57,111 nucleotides of DNA from Rhodopila globiformis (lineage in GTDB: Bacteria > Pseudomonadota > Alphaproteobacteria > Acetobacterales > Acetobacteraceae), in contig NZ_NHRY01000257.1 in assembly GCF_002937115.1 (NCBI RefSeq), positions 1 through 57,111 of the forward strand. The letters run 5' to 3'. The notes under the pieces were generated by a model. The model saw only the letters and a list, made by a program, of their open reading frames with translations, ran no database searches and was not told the DNA's origin. The translations under genes and the position numbers were made by a program. Positions 40,671-50,289 of the stretch are shown here, piece after piece; position 1 is the stretch's first letter; every line of letters begins with the position of its first letter.

Positions 40671-40900
40671 AACCACAGAGGAAAACTGAGGGTCGCGGAG
40701 GGCCACAGGGAAGATGTTCGGGCGCTACGGGCGAAGCGCATGACAACCGGCACCGCCGCACCATGAATCGCCCGGCATCGCCGCACGGGTGGACCGGCGA
40801 CGCTACCCGCCACGACGCCAACACCCGCACCAGCCTGCGCGACATCCCCCTGACGCTCCGCGGCCCTCCAAGGGCCTCAGTCATTCTCTGTGCGAACAGA
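40671..40900. repeat. CACGGAG/CAGAGG-type inverted-repeat element
   Basis: Left end (40671-40716) ACCACAGAGGAAAACTGAGG, GTCGCGGAGGGCCACAGGG; right end (40842-40900) CCTGACGCTCCGCGGCCCTC and GGGCCTCAGTCATTCTCTGT. The ends are complementary over about 45 bases with gaps. Between it and the PIN remnant (40901-41090) I see no gene. Confidence 0.6.
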
Positions 40901-41090
40901 AATACGCCATCAACCACGCTGTCCCAACCGGGGGCACACCATCCCCGACCACGGCCAAGCCGGACCAGGAAGCCCACGCCTCAATCCTTCACGCATGCCT
41001 CCCGGCACCAGTTTCCACCCAGACAGCAACCGCTCCAGACCTCAACGCCCAATGCAATCAAACAGATGGGGTGGACGGCCCCAAGGGCTC

Positions 41091-41496
41091 TCAACGCGAT
41101 GCTTCCTGCACGAACGTGGCAGGTTGACAATCGGGATGCCGCGAAAAGGATTGAGGACGAGCAAATCGGAATCGCCGGTTAAAATGGAATCGGCATGACC
41201 GTTCACCGCGAGTTCCAGGAATTTGTCGTTAGTGGAATCGCGACAAGCTGCAATTCTCTCGGCAATCGTGACCAGTTCCGCCTTCGTCATCAGTTGCCTG
41301 AACCATTCAGAGGTTGCCGGTGCGATCAATGGCACCAGGTTATGGTCGCGCGATGACAGCGAGAAGCTGTGCCTCCGTCGCGGCTGATTTGAGCACGACA
41401 CCGCGTTGCGCCGCCAAACGCAATGCGACGGCGGGAAGGGACTTGTCTTTAAAGCGCGGCGCTGACGAAGACGTTGGTATCGACAACAACTCTCAT
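41091..41496 (-). pseudogene. PIN-family toxin gene with three frameshifts
   Basis: The reading starts MRVVVDTNVFVSAAL (ATG at 41496, overlapping the antitoxin stop). An extra base near 41450 shifts it into KDKSLPAVALRLAAQRGVVL then KSAATEAQLLAVIARP. A second extra base near 41341 shifts it again into PLIAPATSEWFRQLMTKAEL and DSILTGDSDLLVLNPFRGIP. A missing base near 41124 is needed to reach the expected end PATFVQEASR and the stop at 41091. Every part matches the COG1569-type PIN toxin, so the gene decayed only recently. Confidence 0.85.
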
Positions 41497-41726
41497 GCAA
41501 TCCTTGGCTCGACTTCGTGTTGAGCCTGCTTGATGAGCCTGTCGATGTCAGCATCCGACAAACCGGCGGCGACAACTTTCGTGCGGGATTCGCGGCGACC
41601 GGGGATCAACTCACCTTCCGGCTCTATCGTCAGAGTTACCCGTTCGTCGGAACTGATCCCGCGACGTTGCAGCTCAGCCGCGATCTCTCCGGCGGTAACT
41701 TCGATGACGCTCGGTGCCGATGCCAT
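41493..41726 (-). CDS. Antitoxin of a PIN toxin pair (orphaned)
   Basis: A 77-aa protein starting MASAPSVIEVTAGEIAAELQ and ending DADIDRLIKQAQHEVEPRIA. It is typical of small antitoxins encoded just upstream of COG1569-type PIN toxins. Its stop codon overlaps the toxin ATG. The antitoxin frame is intact while the toxin is frameshifted, so it may now serve no neutralising role or may act on related toxins. The start at 41726 is chosen because the sequence upstream is non-homologous. Confidence 0.8.
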   Translation of the reverse strand: MASAPSVIEVTAGEIAAELQRRGISSDERVTLTIEPEGELIPGRRESRTKVVAAGLSDADIDRLIKQAQHEVEPRIA

Positions 41727-41932
41727 AGTCTGTCCTCTCTGTCGGTAGCAGGGCCGAAGCTGCACCATGTTTGCGTGATAGCAGGGAGCGATGTCCTTGT
41801 TCAAACATCTGCCGCCGTGGAAATCCCCCGTGTTTTGTCGCCCGCGATATTCTCCGTCATCAGTGCATTGGTATACAGCGTCACCGCCTCCCACCCGCAC
41901 CGCCTCGGCCTCAGCGGCAACCGCCCGCCGGA

Positions 41933-43444
41933 TCATTCCGCCGCCGCTTCCTCCAGGTCCTCCACCGCCGCCGCCGCCAGCCCCATCGCCTGTGCCAGCC
42001 GTTCCAGCCGCCTGATCACCGCCTCGCCGGCGAACACGCCGCTGTTCGGCCGCAGGTGCAGCGCCAGCTTGCCGTCCTCGACCCGCAGCCAGGTGCCGGC
42101 CAGCAGGTTCCGCGTGCCGGCGGACAGCGTATAGGCCAGCCCCAGCGCCAGCCCCAGCAACTCGGCGCGGCCCGCGCTCTCCAGGTCCAGCAGCAGGCGC
42201 GCCGGCCGCAGGAACGCGGCGTCCGGGCCTGCGTCGTAGCGCCCGGCCACGCCCAGCGCCAGGAACGCCCGCGACGGATGGTCCAGCCCCAGCCCGGGCT
42301 GGCGCAGCACCCGCAGGAAGGCCTGCTCGGCGCGGAACTCGGGATGGTCGTGGCTGCCGATGTCCGACATCCAGCACATCGCCTCGCGCAGCTTGGTGAT
42401 GGCCGGCCGCTCGCCGCGGAACAGTGGCCGGGTCCATTCGATCAGCGCCGGCGGCAGCTCCGGGTCGCGGCCGTGCCGTGCCGCCAGTTCCCATGCCGCG
42501 CTGTGCAGCGGCTCCTGCTCGCGGATCGCCGCCGGCATCCGGCGCATGAACCAGCCCTCGCGCAGGCCCGAGGCGCTGAACACCACCCGCCGCGCGCTGG
42601 TCCGCCGCAGCAGCCGGCGCAGCACCATCCCGGCGAACGGCAGGTCGTCGATCCGCCGGCGCGGCGCCCCCGGCAGCCGCTCCAGCGTCCGGCGCGGCGC
42701 CGTCGCCAGCATGTCGGCCAGCGTCCGCGCGTCCTCCCGGGCGACGGTGTAGTGGTGCACCATGGCCAGCGGGTAGTTGGCCTGGAGCATCTGGATGCGC
42801 GCCAGCGCCCGGAACGCGCCGCCGACGAGATAAAGATCGCTGCCCGACGCCTGCGCCAGCCACGGCACCGAATCCAGGTCCGCATCAGCCAGCGCCCGCG
42901 CCCGCGCCATGTCGCCGCCCGAGCGCTCGGCCAGCCGGATCACCCCCAGCGGCAGCGTCTGCGACTCGCCGCGCCGCCCGTCGGCCAGCCGGATCACCTC
43001 CAGCGAGCCGCCGCCGATATCCGCCAGCACGCCCTCGGCATCCGGGATGCCGCACAGCATGCCGTCGGCCGAATACGCCGCCTCCTCCTCGCCCGACAGA
43101 ATCCGGATCGCCACGCCCGGCATGCGCTCCTGCAAGGCCGCGACGAAGGCCGGCCCGTTGGAGGCGTCGCGCACCGCGGCGGTGGCCAGCACCTCGAACG
43201 GATGCGCCCCCATGGCGCGGGCGACGGCGTGGTAGCGGTGCATCACCGTCAGCGCCAGCGCCATGCCCTCTTCGTTCAGCTTCCCGGTCGCCTGCAAGCC
43301 CCGCCCCAGCCGCAGCACCGCCTTTTCATTGAAGATCGGCAGAGGATTGCGCGTATGCCCCTCATAGACCACCAATCGAACCGAATTGGACCCGAGGTCC
43401 ACGACACCACACCGGGGCAGCCTGGGAGGGGATGCGAAGGGCAT
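41933..43444 (-). CDS. ppx: Ppx/GppA-family exopolyphosphatase
   Basis: Hydrolyses terminal phosphate from polyphosphate (or pppGpp), 503 aa. The ASKHA-fold motifs are VVDLGSNSVRLVVYEG (about 14-29), LSGEEEAAYSADGML and VLADIGGGSLEVIRLADGRR. The C-terminal ~180 residues form the HD-like helical domain (MCWMSDIGSHDHPEFRAEQA). It starts three bases after the ppk stop codon, so synthesis and breakdown of polyphosphate are encoded in one unit. Confidence 0.94.
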   Translation of the reverse strand: MPFASPPRLPRCGVVDLGSNSVRLVVYEGHTRNPLPIFNEKAVLRLGRGLQATGKLNEEGMALALTVMHRYHAVARAMGAHPFEVLATAAVRDASNGPAFVAALQERMPGVAIRILSGEEEAAYSADGMLCGIPDAEGVLADIGGGSLEVIRLADGRRGESQTLPLGVIRLAERSGGDMARARALADADLDSVPWLAQASGSDLYLVGGAFRALARIQMLQANYPLAMVHHYTVAREDARTLADMLATAPRRTLERLPGAPRRRIDDLPFAGMVLRRLLRRTSARRVVFSASGLREGWFMRRMPAAIREQEPLHSAAWELAARHGRDPELPPALIEWTRPLFRGERPAITKLREAMCWMSDIGSHDHPEFRAEQAFLRVLRQPGLGLDHPSRAFLALGVAGRYDAGPDAAFLRPARLLLDLESAGRAELLGLALGLAYTLSAGTRNLLAGTWLRVEDGKLALHLRPNSGVFAGEAVIRRLERLAQAMGLAAAAVEDLEEAAAE

Positions 43445-43447
43445 GCT

Positions 43448-45805
43448 CTAATCCTGGTTGACGCGGTCCTGCTTGCCGATCCCGGCCACCCCCGCCGAGC
43501 CGATGCCGGCCACCGGCGACGGCACCCCGGCGACCAGCGGCGTCACCGCCGGCCCGTGCAGCGCGGAGCCGCGGCCGGACAGGGATGGATTGGTCATGAA
43601 CCAGTCATGCGCCGACATCGGCTTGTTCCCGGGCGCGACCCGCGTCCAGGTGCCGTCGGCATGCAGCTCCCACGACTGCAGCGAGTCCTTCAGGTTGATC
43701 ACCATGATCTGGTCCAGCACCTGCGCGTGCACCGTGGGATTATGGATTGGTACCAGAGTTTCTACCCGCCAGTCCATATTCCGTTCCATCCAGTCCGCCG
43801 AGCTGATGAAGACCTTGGCGTGGCGGCTGGGCAGCAGGTGGCCGTTGCCAAAGGCGATGACGCGGCCGTGCTCAAGGAACCGCCCGACGATCGACTTGAT
43901 GCGGATGGTGTCCGACAGGCCGGGCACACCGGGGCGCAGGCAGCAGATGCCGCGAATCACCCCCATCACCCGCACCCCGGCGTTCGAGGCGCGGTACAGC
44001 GCGTCGATCAGCGCCATGTCGGTCAGGCTGTTCATCTTCAGCCAGATCGCCGCCGGCTTGCCCGCCTTGGCGAAGGCGATCTCCTGCTCGATCAGGTCCA
44101 GCAGCATGGCGCGGGTGGTCAGCGGGCTGAACCCCAGTTCCTCCATGGCCTCAGGCTTGGCATAGCCGGTCATGAAGTTGAACAGCCGCGCCGAGTCGCG
44201 GGTCAGCGCCGGATCGACGGTGAAGAAGCTCAGGTCGGTATAGATCCGTGCTGTGATCGGGTGGTAGTTGCCGGAGCCGAAATGCGCGTAGGAGCGGATC
44301 GCCCCCGCCTCGCGCCGCACCACAAGCGACAGCTTGGCGTGCGTCTTCAGGCCGGTGAAGCCGAACACCACCTGCACGCCAGCGGCCTCCATGCGGCGCG
44401 CCAGGCGGATGTTCGCTTCCTCGTCGAAGCGGGCACGCAGCTCCACCATGGCGGTGACCGACTTGCCGGCCTCGGCCGCCTCGATCAGCGCCTTGACGAT
44501 GGTGGAGTCGCGGCTGGTGCGGTACAGCGTCTGCTTGATCGCGATCACCGCCGGGTCCTGCGCCGCCTGGCGCAGGAACTGCACCACCACGTCGAAGCTC
44601 TCGTACGGGTGGTGGACGATGATGTCCTTGGCGCGGATCGCCGCGAAGCAGTCGCCGCCGAAATCGCGGATGCGCTCGGGGAAGCGCGGCGTGTAGGGCG
44701 GGAACAGCAGGTCCGGGCGGTCGTCGACGATCAGCTGGCTCAGGTCGGTCAGCCCGAGCAGGCGCTGGTCGTCGTGGATCTCGTCCGGCAGCGCGTCCAG
44801 CTCGTCGATCACCAGGGCGCGCAACTCCTCGGGCATCTGCTCGCTGATCTCGACGTGGATGGCGACGCCGCGGCGGCGGCGCTTCAGCGCGGTCTCGTAG
44901 GAGCGGACAAGGTCCTCGGCCTCTTCCTCGAATTCCACGTCGGTGTCGCGAATCAGCCGGAACATGCCGCTGCCCACCAGGCGGAAGCCGGGGAACACGC
45001 GGTTCAGGAACAGCACCGCCAGATCTTCCAGCAGCATGAAGCGGATGCGCCCGGCCGGGTCGGTGTTGGGCAGGCGGATGAAGCGCTCGATCTGGCTGGG
45101 CAGCGGCAGCAGGCCGCGCATGCCCTGCCCGTCCTCCTCCCGCACCAGCAGCAGCGCCAGCACCAGGCCCATGTTCGGGATGAACGGGAACGGGTGCGCC
45201 GGGTCGATCGCCAGTGGCGTGACCACCGGGAAGACCCGCTCCATGAACCAGGCCTGCAGCCAGGCCTTGTCGGCCTCGTTCAGGCGGTCCGGGTTGCAAA
45301 GCTCCAGCCCCGCCTCGCGCAGCAGCACCAGCAGTTCCCGCAGGATGCGCTGCTGGTCCGCCAGCAGGCTCTCGGCGCGCACCTTGATCTCGGCCAGTTG
45401 CTGCCCCGGCGTGCGTCCGTCGGCCGAGGCATGCGCCGCGCCGGCCTTGACCTGGCCAATCAGCGCGGCGACACGCACCGAGTAGAACTCATCCAGGTTG
45501 GAGGCGCTGATCGACAGGAAGCGCAGCCGCTCCAGCAGCGGATGGCGGGTGTTCTCCGCCTCCTCCAGGACGCGATGGTTGAAGTCGAGCCAGGACAGTT
45601 CCCGGTTGATGAACCGCTCGGGGCTGTCCGGCGCCACCAGCCGATCGGGCACCTTGTCGGTGGCCGAGGCGACCAGCTTGGGGGTGAAGGCGGCGGCCAG
45701 CGGCGTCTTGTCCGCGCGCGGCTTCGGCGCCCGGCCGGACCTGGCCCGCGCAGGCCCGGATCCCGAGCTGGTGGCCAGTTCCGTGACTTCACCTTTCGGT
45801 GGCAT
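43448..45805 (-). CDS. ppk: Polyphosphate kinase 1
   Basis: Reversible transfer of ATP gamma-phosphate to polyphosphate, 785 aa. The N domain shows [20 protein letters not shown] and [20 protein letters not shown]. The phosphohistidine is in [20 protein letters not shown] and the second catalytic His in [15 protein letters not shown]. The first ~50 residues are a basic, Ala/Pro-rich extension ([20 protein letters not shown]). It lies 34 bases after hdaA. Confidence 0.96.
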   Translation of the reverse strand: MPPKGEVTELATSSGSGPARARSGRAPKPRADKTPLAAAFTPKLVASATDKVPDRLVAPDSPERFINRELSWLDFNHRVLEEAENTRHPLLERLRFLSISASNLDEFYSVRVAALIGQVKAGAAHASADGRTPGQQLAEIKVRAESLLADQQRILRELLVLLREAGLELCNPDRLNEADKAWLQAWFMERVFPVVTPLAIDPAHPFPFIPNMGLVLALLLVREEDGQGMRGLLPLPSQIERFIRLPNTDPAGRIRFMLLEDLAVLFLNRVFPGFRLVGSGMFRLIRDTDVEFEEEAEDLVRSYETALKRRRRGVAIHVEISEQMPEELRALVIDELDALPDEIHDDQRLLGLTDLSQLIVDDRPDLLFPPYTPRFPERIRDFGGDCFAAIRAKDIIVHHPYESFDVVVQFLRQAAQDPAVIAIKQTLYRTSRDSTIVKALIEAAEAGKSVTAMVELRARFDEEANIRLARRMEAAGVQVVFGFTGLKTHAKLSLVVRREAGAIRSYAHFGSGNYHPITARIYTDLSFFTVDPALTRDSARLFNFMTGYAKPEAMEELGFSPLTTRAMLLDLIEQEIAFAKAGKPAAIWLKMNSLTDMALIDALYRASNAGVRVMGVIRGICCLRPGVPGLSDTIRIKSIVGRFLEHGRVIAFGNGHLLPSRHAKVFISSADWMERNMDWRVETLVPIHNPTVHAQVLDQIMVINLKDSLQSWELHADGTWTRVAPGNKPMSAHDWFMTNPSLSGRGSALHGPAVTPLVAGVPSPVAGIGSAGVAGIGKQDRVNQD

Positions 45806-45839
45806 GGATCGTGTCCTTCACTTCTATCGAGTGACGAGC

Positions 45840-46565
45840 TTACAGGAATCCGGCTGGCCGCGACGAGGGGCTTGATCCGGCCGCCGCCATATCGTCGGCG
45901 AAATCCTCCATGTCCAGCATCTTTGCCGCAAACGCGCGGGTGATCGGCTGCTGGCGGACCATGCTCTCCCGGTCCAGCCGCGCCACCGCCTCACGCAATG
46001 CCCCGGGCGCCCGCGGCAGCCGCAGCAGCAGCCAGTCCTGCACCGCCTCCCCCACCGTCAACTGCCGATCGGCTACCATGCGCATGAGCAGGGAGCGGAG
46101 CAGGAAATCGGAGGGGGGCAGGATCTCCACCGCGGTGATGGCGCGCAGCCGGCTGGACAGGTCGGGCAGGCGCACCGGCCAGCGCGCCGGCGGGGTGCGG
46201 CCGGACAGCAGCAGCAACAGGCCCCGGTCGCGGGCGGTGTTCAGCAGGTGCAGCAAGGTGTGCTCGTCGGCGACGGTGTCGGCGTCGTCCAGCGCCAGCC
46301 CGCCCGACTGCGGCACGGCGTCCAGGCCGCGCAGCGTCTGGCCCTGCAGCAGCGGGAAGCCGGAGTCCCGCGCCCAGACATGCAGCAGATGTGACTTGCC
46401 GCGGCCGCCGTCGCCCCACAGCGCCAGCCGCCGGTCGGGCCAGTCCTGCGGGCGTTCGAGCCAGGCCAGCGCGTCCTGGTTGGAGCTGTCGGGCACGAAA
46501 TCGAGCGCGGCGTAGCCCGGCTCGTGCGGGAACGGCAGCGTCAGTTGCAGGCGCCGGTATGGCAT
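45840..46565 (-). CDS. hdaA: DnaA-related regulator HdaA
   Basis: AAA+ protein of the Hda/HdaA type, 241 aa, which promotes ATP hydrolysis by DnaA to limit re-initiation. It starts MPYRRLQLTLPFPHEPGYAA, with the clamp-binding-like QLTLPF motif near the N-terminus. A short Walker A (GDGGRGKSHLLHVWA) and the Walker B-like ALDDADTV follow, and the C-terminal lid is MVADRQLTVGEAVQDWLLLR. Gene order AI-2E permease-hdaA-ppk is typical of alphaproteobacteria. The start ATG shares one base with the stop codon of the permease gene. Confidence 0.93.
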   Translation of the reverse strand: MPYRRLQLTLPFPHEPGYAALDFVPDSSNQDALAWLERPQDWPDRRLALWGDGGRGKSHLLHVWARDSGFPLLQGQTLRGLDAVPQSGGLALDDADTVADEHTLLHLLNTARDRGLLLLLSGRTPPARWPVRLPDLSSRLRAITAVEILPPSDFLLRSLLMRMVADRQLTVGEAVQDWLLLRLPRAPGALREAVARLDRESMVRQQPITRAFAAKMLDMEDFADDMAAAGSSPSSRPAGFL

Positions 46566-47743
46566 CAGGCGGCCGGCGGGTCGAGGTAGAGCGGGCTGTT
46601 GAGGTAGCGGCGCAGCCAGAAGCGGGCCAGCGCGCCGATGGTCGCCGCCACCGGCACCGCCAGCATCACGCCCAGGAAGCCGAACGCCGCGGCGCCGGCG
46701 AACAGGGCGAAAATCACCCACACCGCCGGCAACTCCACCCGGTCGCCCAGGAAACGGGGATAGATCACGTAGCCTTCCAGCGTCTGGCCGACGATCAGCA
46801 CGCCGATGACAACGACCACGCCGCGCCAGTGCGGGAATTGCGCCAGCGCCAGGCCAATGGACGTCACCGCGCCGGTGATCGAGCCGACATAGGGGATGAA
46901 TGACAGCAGCCCAGCGGCCAGCCCGACCAGCAGCCCGAGGTCGAGGCCAGCAATGGTCAGGCCGGCGGCATAATACACCGCCAGGATCAGGCAGCACAGC
47001 GCCTGGCCGCGCACCCAGGCCGACAGCACGCGATCGACCGCCCGCGCCTGCGCGCGGATGACGTCGCGGTAGCGGTACGGCAGCCAGGAATCGATCAACC
47101 CCAGGATCGTCGGCCAGTCGCGCAGCAGGTAGAAGCCGACGACCGGCGTCACCACCGCCAGCGACAGCAGGTTGAAGATGGCGAAGCCGCTGGTGACCAG
47201 GCCGGTCACGGTCGAGAGCAGGATGCTCAGCATCGACCCCGCCTGGCCGCTGACCAGGTCGCGGATCTTGTCGTTGACCACGTCGGTGCCGAAGTTCTCC
47301 TGCAGGTGCGTCAGCACCTCGCGCGCCCAGCCCTGCAGCAGCGTTGCATACTGCGGTATTCGGCCAATCAGCAGGCCGATCTGGACGATGACCAGCGGGT
47401 AGAGCAGCAGGGCGAACAGCAGGACGCCGGCCAGCACGGCCAGGATCATCAGCAGCGCCGCGCCGCCGCGCGGCAGGCCGAGCCGGGTCAGCGCGGTTGT
47501 CGGCGGATCGAGCGCATAGGCCATCACCGCGGCGGCGACGAACGGCGCCAGGACCGAGGCGAACAGCTGCAGGCCCAGCCAGAACACCACCAGCAGGCTG
47601 ACGATGGCGATGATGCGCTGCGTGCGGGTGGGCGGGCCGTAGCGCGGCCGCGGGATGGCGGGAGGCGGCGGCTCCGGCTCCGCGATTATCTCCTGCTGGT
47701 CCGCTGCCACGCGATCACCCTCCCCGGGCGGTATTCCAGACAT
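46565..47743 (-). CDS. AI-2E family (PerM-type) transporter
   Basis: Inner-membrane protein of 392 aa with about seven to eight membrane helices, for example IIAIVSLLVVFWLGLQLFAS, LLMILAVLAGVLLFALLLYP, FNLLSLAVVTPVVGFYLLRD and FLGVMLAVPVAATIGALARF. The conserved LLSFIPYVGSITGAV and VIYPRFLGDRVELPAVWVIF are diagnostic. Members export signalling molecules or act in Na+/H+ exchange; the substrate here is unknown. A Pro-rich N-terminal cytoplasmic tail precedes it. It overlaps the pgsA-like gene by 29 bases. Confidence 0.93.
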   Translation of the reverse strand: MSGIPPGEGDRVAADQQEIIAEPEPPPPAIPRPRYGPPTRTQRIIAIVSLLVVFWLGLQLFASVLAPFVAAAVMAYALDPPTTALTRLGLPRGGAALLMILAVLAGVLLFALLLYPLVIVQIGLLIGRIPQYATLLQGWAREVLTHLQENFGTDVVNDKIRDLVSGQAGSMLSILLSTVTGLVTSGFAIFNLLSLAVVTPVVGFYLLRDWPTILGLIDSWLPYRYRDVIRAQARAVDRVLSAWVRGQALCCLILAVYYAAGLTIAGLDLGLLVGLAAGLLSFIPYVGSITGAVTSIGLALAQFPHWRGVVVVIGVLIVGQTLEGYVIYPRFLGDRVELPAVWVIFALFAGAAAFGFLGVMLAVPVAATIGALARFWLRRYLNSPLYLDPPAA

Positions 47744-48293
47744 AGGCTGCGCCGGAGGCCAGCGTGGTCAGCGTGACGCCCCAGATCAGCACGGTGGTCA
47801 GCCAGGGCAGGCCGACGCCGTATCCCCCCTGGAGCAGGCTGGCCGCCACCAGCATGAGCTGGGCCAAGGTATTGACCTTGGATATATACAACGGTCTGAT
47901 GACAATCGCATGTCCCATGACGGACAGGATGACGACACCGCCAACGATGACGACGTCGCGGAACACCACCAGGATGGCCACCCAGGCGGGCAGGATGTCG
48001 ACCGCGGCCAGGGTGACGTACATCGTGACCAGCAGCGCCTTGTCGGCCACCGGGTCCATCATCGCGCCTATGGCATTGCCGCCATAGCGGCGCGCCAGCC
48101 AGCCATCCAGCGCATCCGATGCGCCGGCCACCATGAACAGGATGAAGGCCTGGTCGATGCGGTGGTCGATGATCATCCAGAACGCCAGCGGCACGGCGCA
48201 GAGGCGGCCGAACGTGATGATGTTGGGCAGGTTCACGATGGACGCCGTGCCGGCTTGCGTCACATCCTGGCTCAGCGTCGGGCCATCAGGCAT
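47715..48293 (-). CDS. CDP-alcohol phosphatidyltransferase (PgsA-like)
   Basis: Membrane enzyme that transfers a phosphatidyl group from CDP-diacylglycerol, probably to glycerol-3-phosphate, 192 aa. The catalytic signature is complete as SDALDGWLARRYGGNAIGAM then MDPVADK. Membrane helices surround it (LAFWMIIDHRIDQAFILFMV, VVIVGGVVILSVMGHAI). The start NLPNIITFGRL is characteristic of PgsA-type enzymes. It is first of the leftward operon with the permease, hdaA, ppk and ppx. Confidence 0.9.
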   Translation of the reverse strand: MPDGPTLSQDVTQAGTASIVNLPNIITFGRLCAVPLAFWMIIDHRIDQAFILFMVAGASDALDGWLARRYGGNAIGAMMDPVADKALLVTMYVTLAAVDILPAWVAILVVFRDVVIVGGVVILSVMGHAIVIRPLYISKVNTLAQLMLVAASLLQGGYGVGLPWLTTVLIWGVTLTTLASGAAYVWNTARGG

Positions 48294-48416
48294 GCGGTTC
48301 AGTTCCCATTCGTCGTCTTTGTCGCAATGCGGTCATCCCGTAATTGCTTTTCACCGGCCGCCCATGGTTTGTGTCACCCAATCTCCACCCCGCGGCACAG
48401 GATATAGAGGTTTGCC

Positions 48417-49505
48417 ATGACCAGAGCGGATCACCAAGATGCGCGTAACGGACCGCGTGCCGCCGGGCTGAACTATCGCGACGCGGGCGTCGACATCGAC
48501 GCCGGCGACGCCCTGGTGGACATGATCAAGCCGTTGACGAAGGCCACGAAGCGGCCGGGGGTCATGGGGTCCCTTGGCGGTTTCGGTGCTCTATTTGATC
48601 TGAAAGCGGCCGGGTTCAAGGACCCGGTGCTGGTCTCCACCACCGATGGCGTCGGCACCAAGCTGAAGGTGGCGGTGGAAACCAACCTGCACGACACCGT
48701 CGGCATCGACCTGGTGGCGATGTGCGTCAACGACCTGGTGGTGCAGGGCGCCGAGCCGCTGTTCTTCCTGGACTATTTCGCCAGCGGCCGGCTGTCCGTG
48801 CCGCAGGCGCATGCGGTGATCGCCGGCATCGCCAGCGGCTGCCGCGAGGCCGGCTGCGCCCTGGTGGGCGGCGAGACGGCGGAAATGCCGGGGATGTATG
48901 CGGAAAGCGACTACGACCTGGCCGGCTTCGCCGTCGGCGCGGCCGAGCGTAACGCGCTGCTGCCGCAGGGCGTGGCGGTGGGCGACGCCGTGCTCGGGTT
49001 GGCGAGTTCCGGCGTGCATTCCAACGGCTACTCCCTGGTGCGGCGGATCGTCTCTGGCGCCGGGGTGGCCTGGGGCGACCCGGCGCCGTTCTCGTCGCGT
49101 GAGACGCTGGGCGAGGCGCTGATGACGCCGACGCGGATCTATGTGCAGCCGGTTCTGGCGCTGCACCGCGCCGGGCTGCTGAAGGCGGCGGCGCACATCA
49201 CCGGCGGCGGGCTGCCCGGCAACCTGCCGCGGGTCCTGCCGCACGGCACGGTGGCGGCGCTGGATGTCACCTGGCCGGTGCCGCCGGTGTTCCCCTGGCT
49301 GGCCGAGGCCGGCGGGGTGCCGGCCGAGGAGATGCTGCGCGTGTTCAACTGCGGCATCGGCATGGCGCTGGTGGTTTCCGACCCCGACGCGGCAACCCGC
49401 CTGCTGGAGGAACAGGGCGAGCGGGTCATGCGCATCGGCACGATCGAGGCCGGCAGCGGCGAGCCGGGCGTGCGCATCGGCGAGACCGCCGGCTGGCTGG
49501 CATGA
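48417..49505 (+). CDS. purM: Phosphoribosylformylglycinamidine cyclo-ligase
   Basis: AIR synthetase, fifth step of purine synthesis, 362 aa. Characteristic segments: [51 protein letters not shown] and [11 protein letters not shown] near the end. AGAGG lies upstream of the ATG. It is divergent from pgsA and overlaps purN by four bases (ATGA). Confidence 0.97.
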   Translation: MTRADHQDARNGPRAAGLNYRDAGVDIDAGDALVDMIKPLTKATKRPGVMGSLGGFGALFDLKAAGFKDPVLVSTTDGVGTKLKVAVETNLHDTVGIDLVAMCVNDLVVQGAEPLFFLDYFASGRLSVPQAHAVIAGIASGCREAGCALVGGETAEMPGMYAESDYDLAGFAVGAAERNALLPQGVAVGDAVLGLASSGVHSNGYSLVRRIVSGAGVAWGDPAPFSSRETLGEALMTPTRIYVQPVLALHRAGLLKAAAHITGGGLPGNLPRVLPHGTVAALDVTWPVPPVFPWLAEAGGVPAEEMLRVFNCGIGMALVVSDPDAATRLLEEQGERVMRIGTIEAGSGEPGVRIGETAGWLA

Positions 49506-50137
49506 AGCGCCGCACCGCCATCCTGATCAGCGGCCGCGGCTCCAACATGGAGGCGCTGGTCGCGGCGGCGCGCGACCCGGGGTTTCCGGCGGAGATCTGC
49601 CTGGTGCTGTCCAACCGGCCGGAGGCGGGTGGTCTGGACACCGCCCGCGCCGCCGGCATCCGGGCCGAGGCGATCGACCATCGGGCATACGGCCGCGACC
49701 GCGCGACGCACGAGGCGGCGATCGACGCGGCGCTGCGATCGGCCGACATCGAGATCGTCTGCCTCGCCGGCTACATGCGGCTGCTGACGCCGTTCCTGGT
49801 GGGCGCCTGGCAGGGCCGGATGCTGAACATCCACCCCAGCCTGCTGCCCTGCTTCCCCGGGCTGCATACCCATGCCCGCGCGCTGGAGGCCGGGGTGAAG
49901 CTGCACGGCTGCACTGTCCACCTGGTGACTTCGGAGATGGACGCCGGGCCGATCCTGGCGCAGGCGGCGGTGCCGGTGCTGGCGGGGGATACCGAAGACG
50001 ACCTGGCGGAGCGGGTGCTACGGCAGGAACACCTGGTCTATCCGGCGGCCCTGGCGGCGGTGGCGGCCGGCTTGCCGGCGGCCGCGCCGGAGCCGGCGGC
50101 GGCGCTGGCGAATCCGTTGGGGTGGCGGGCGCGTTGA
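49502..50137 (+). CDS. purN: Phosphoribosylglycinamide formyltransferase
   Basis: GAR transformylase using 10-formyltetrahydrofolate, 211 aa. Catalytic residues are in [20 protein letters not shown] (Asn, His) and [18 protein letters not shown] (Asp). The N-terminal [14 protein letters not shown] is the phosphate-binding region. The final ~20 residues are an Ala/Pro-rich tail. Confidence 0.96.
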   Translation: MKRRTAILISGRGSNMEALVAAARDPGFPAEICLVLSNRPEAGGLDTARAAGIRAEAIDHRAYGRDRATHEAAIDAALRSADIEIVCLAGYMRLLTPFLVGAWQGRMLNIHPSLLPCFPGLHTHARALEAGVKLHGCTVHLVTSEMDAGPILAQAAVPVLAGDTEDDLAERVLRQEHLVYPAALAAVAAGLPAAAPEPAAALANPLGWRAR

Positions 50138-50194
50138 GCGCTGGCGACTGATGCCAGGCGGCGTAGAGTTCTGGCCGCCGGGCGCCGGTGCCTC

Positions 50195-50262
50195 ATCGTC
50201 ATGGCCGGGACGGGCCCTACAGGATGCACAAATCTCGGAAACAAACGCAAAATCAGGCGATT
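50195..50262 (+). repeat. REP-like fragment at the end of the integrase remnant
   Basis: GTCATGGCCGGGACGGGCCC followed by TACAGGATGCACAAATCTCG and GAAACAAACGC. It matches the segment order of the repeats at 32045-32160 and 32560-32740. It begins where recognisable integrase sequence ends. Confidence 0.65.
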
Positions 50263-50289
50263 GTCTGGGGCCTGGTGCGAAGCCTCTGC

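Noticed and set aside
41771-45943. A 1390-codon open frame on the plus strand
   Set aside because: It lies opposite ppx and ppk, whose motifs are complete. The frame is Gln/Arg/Ala/His-rich and is an antisense shadow of GC-rich codon use.
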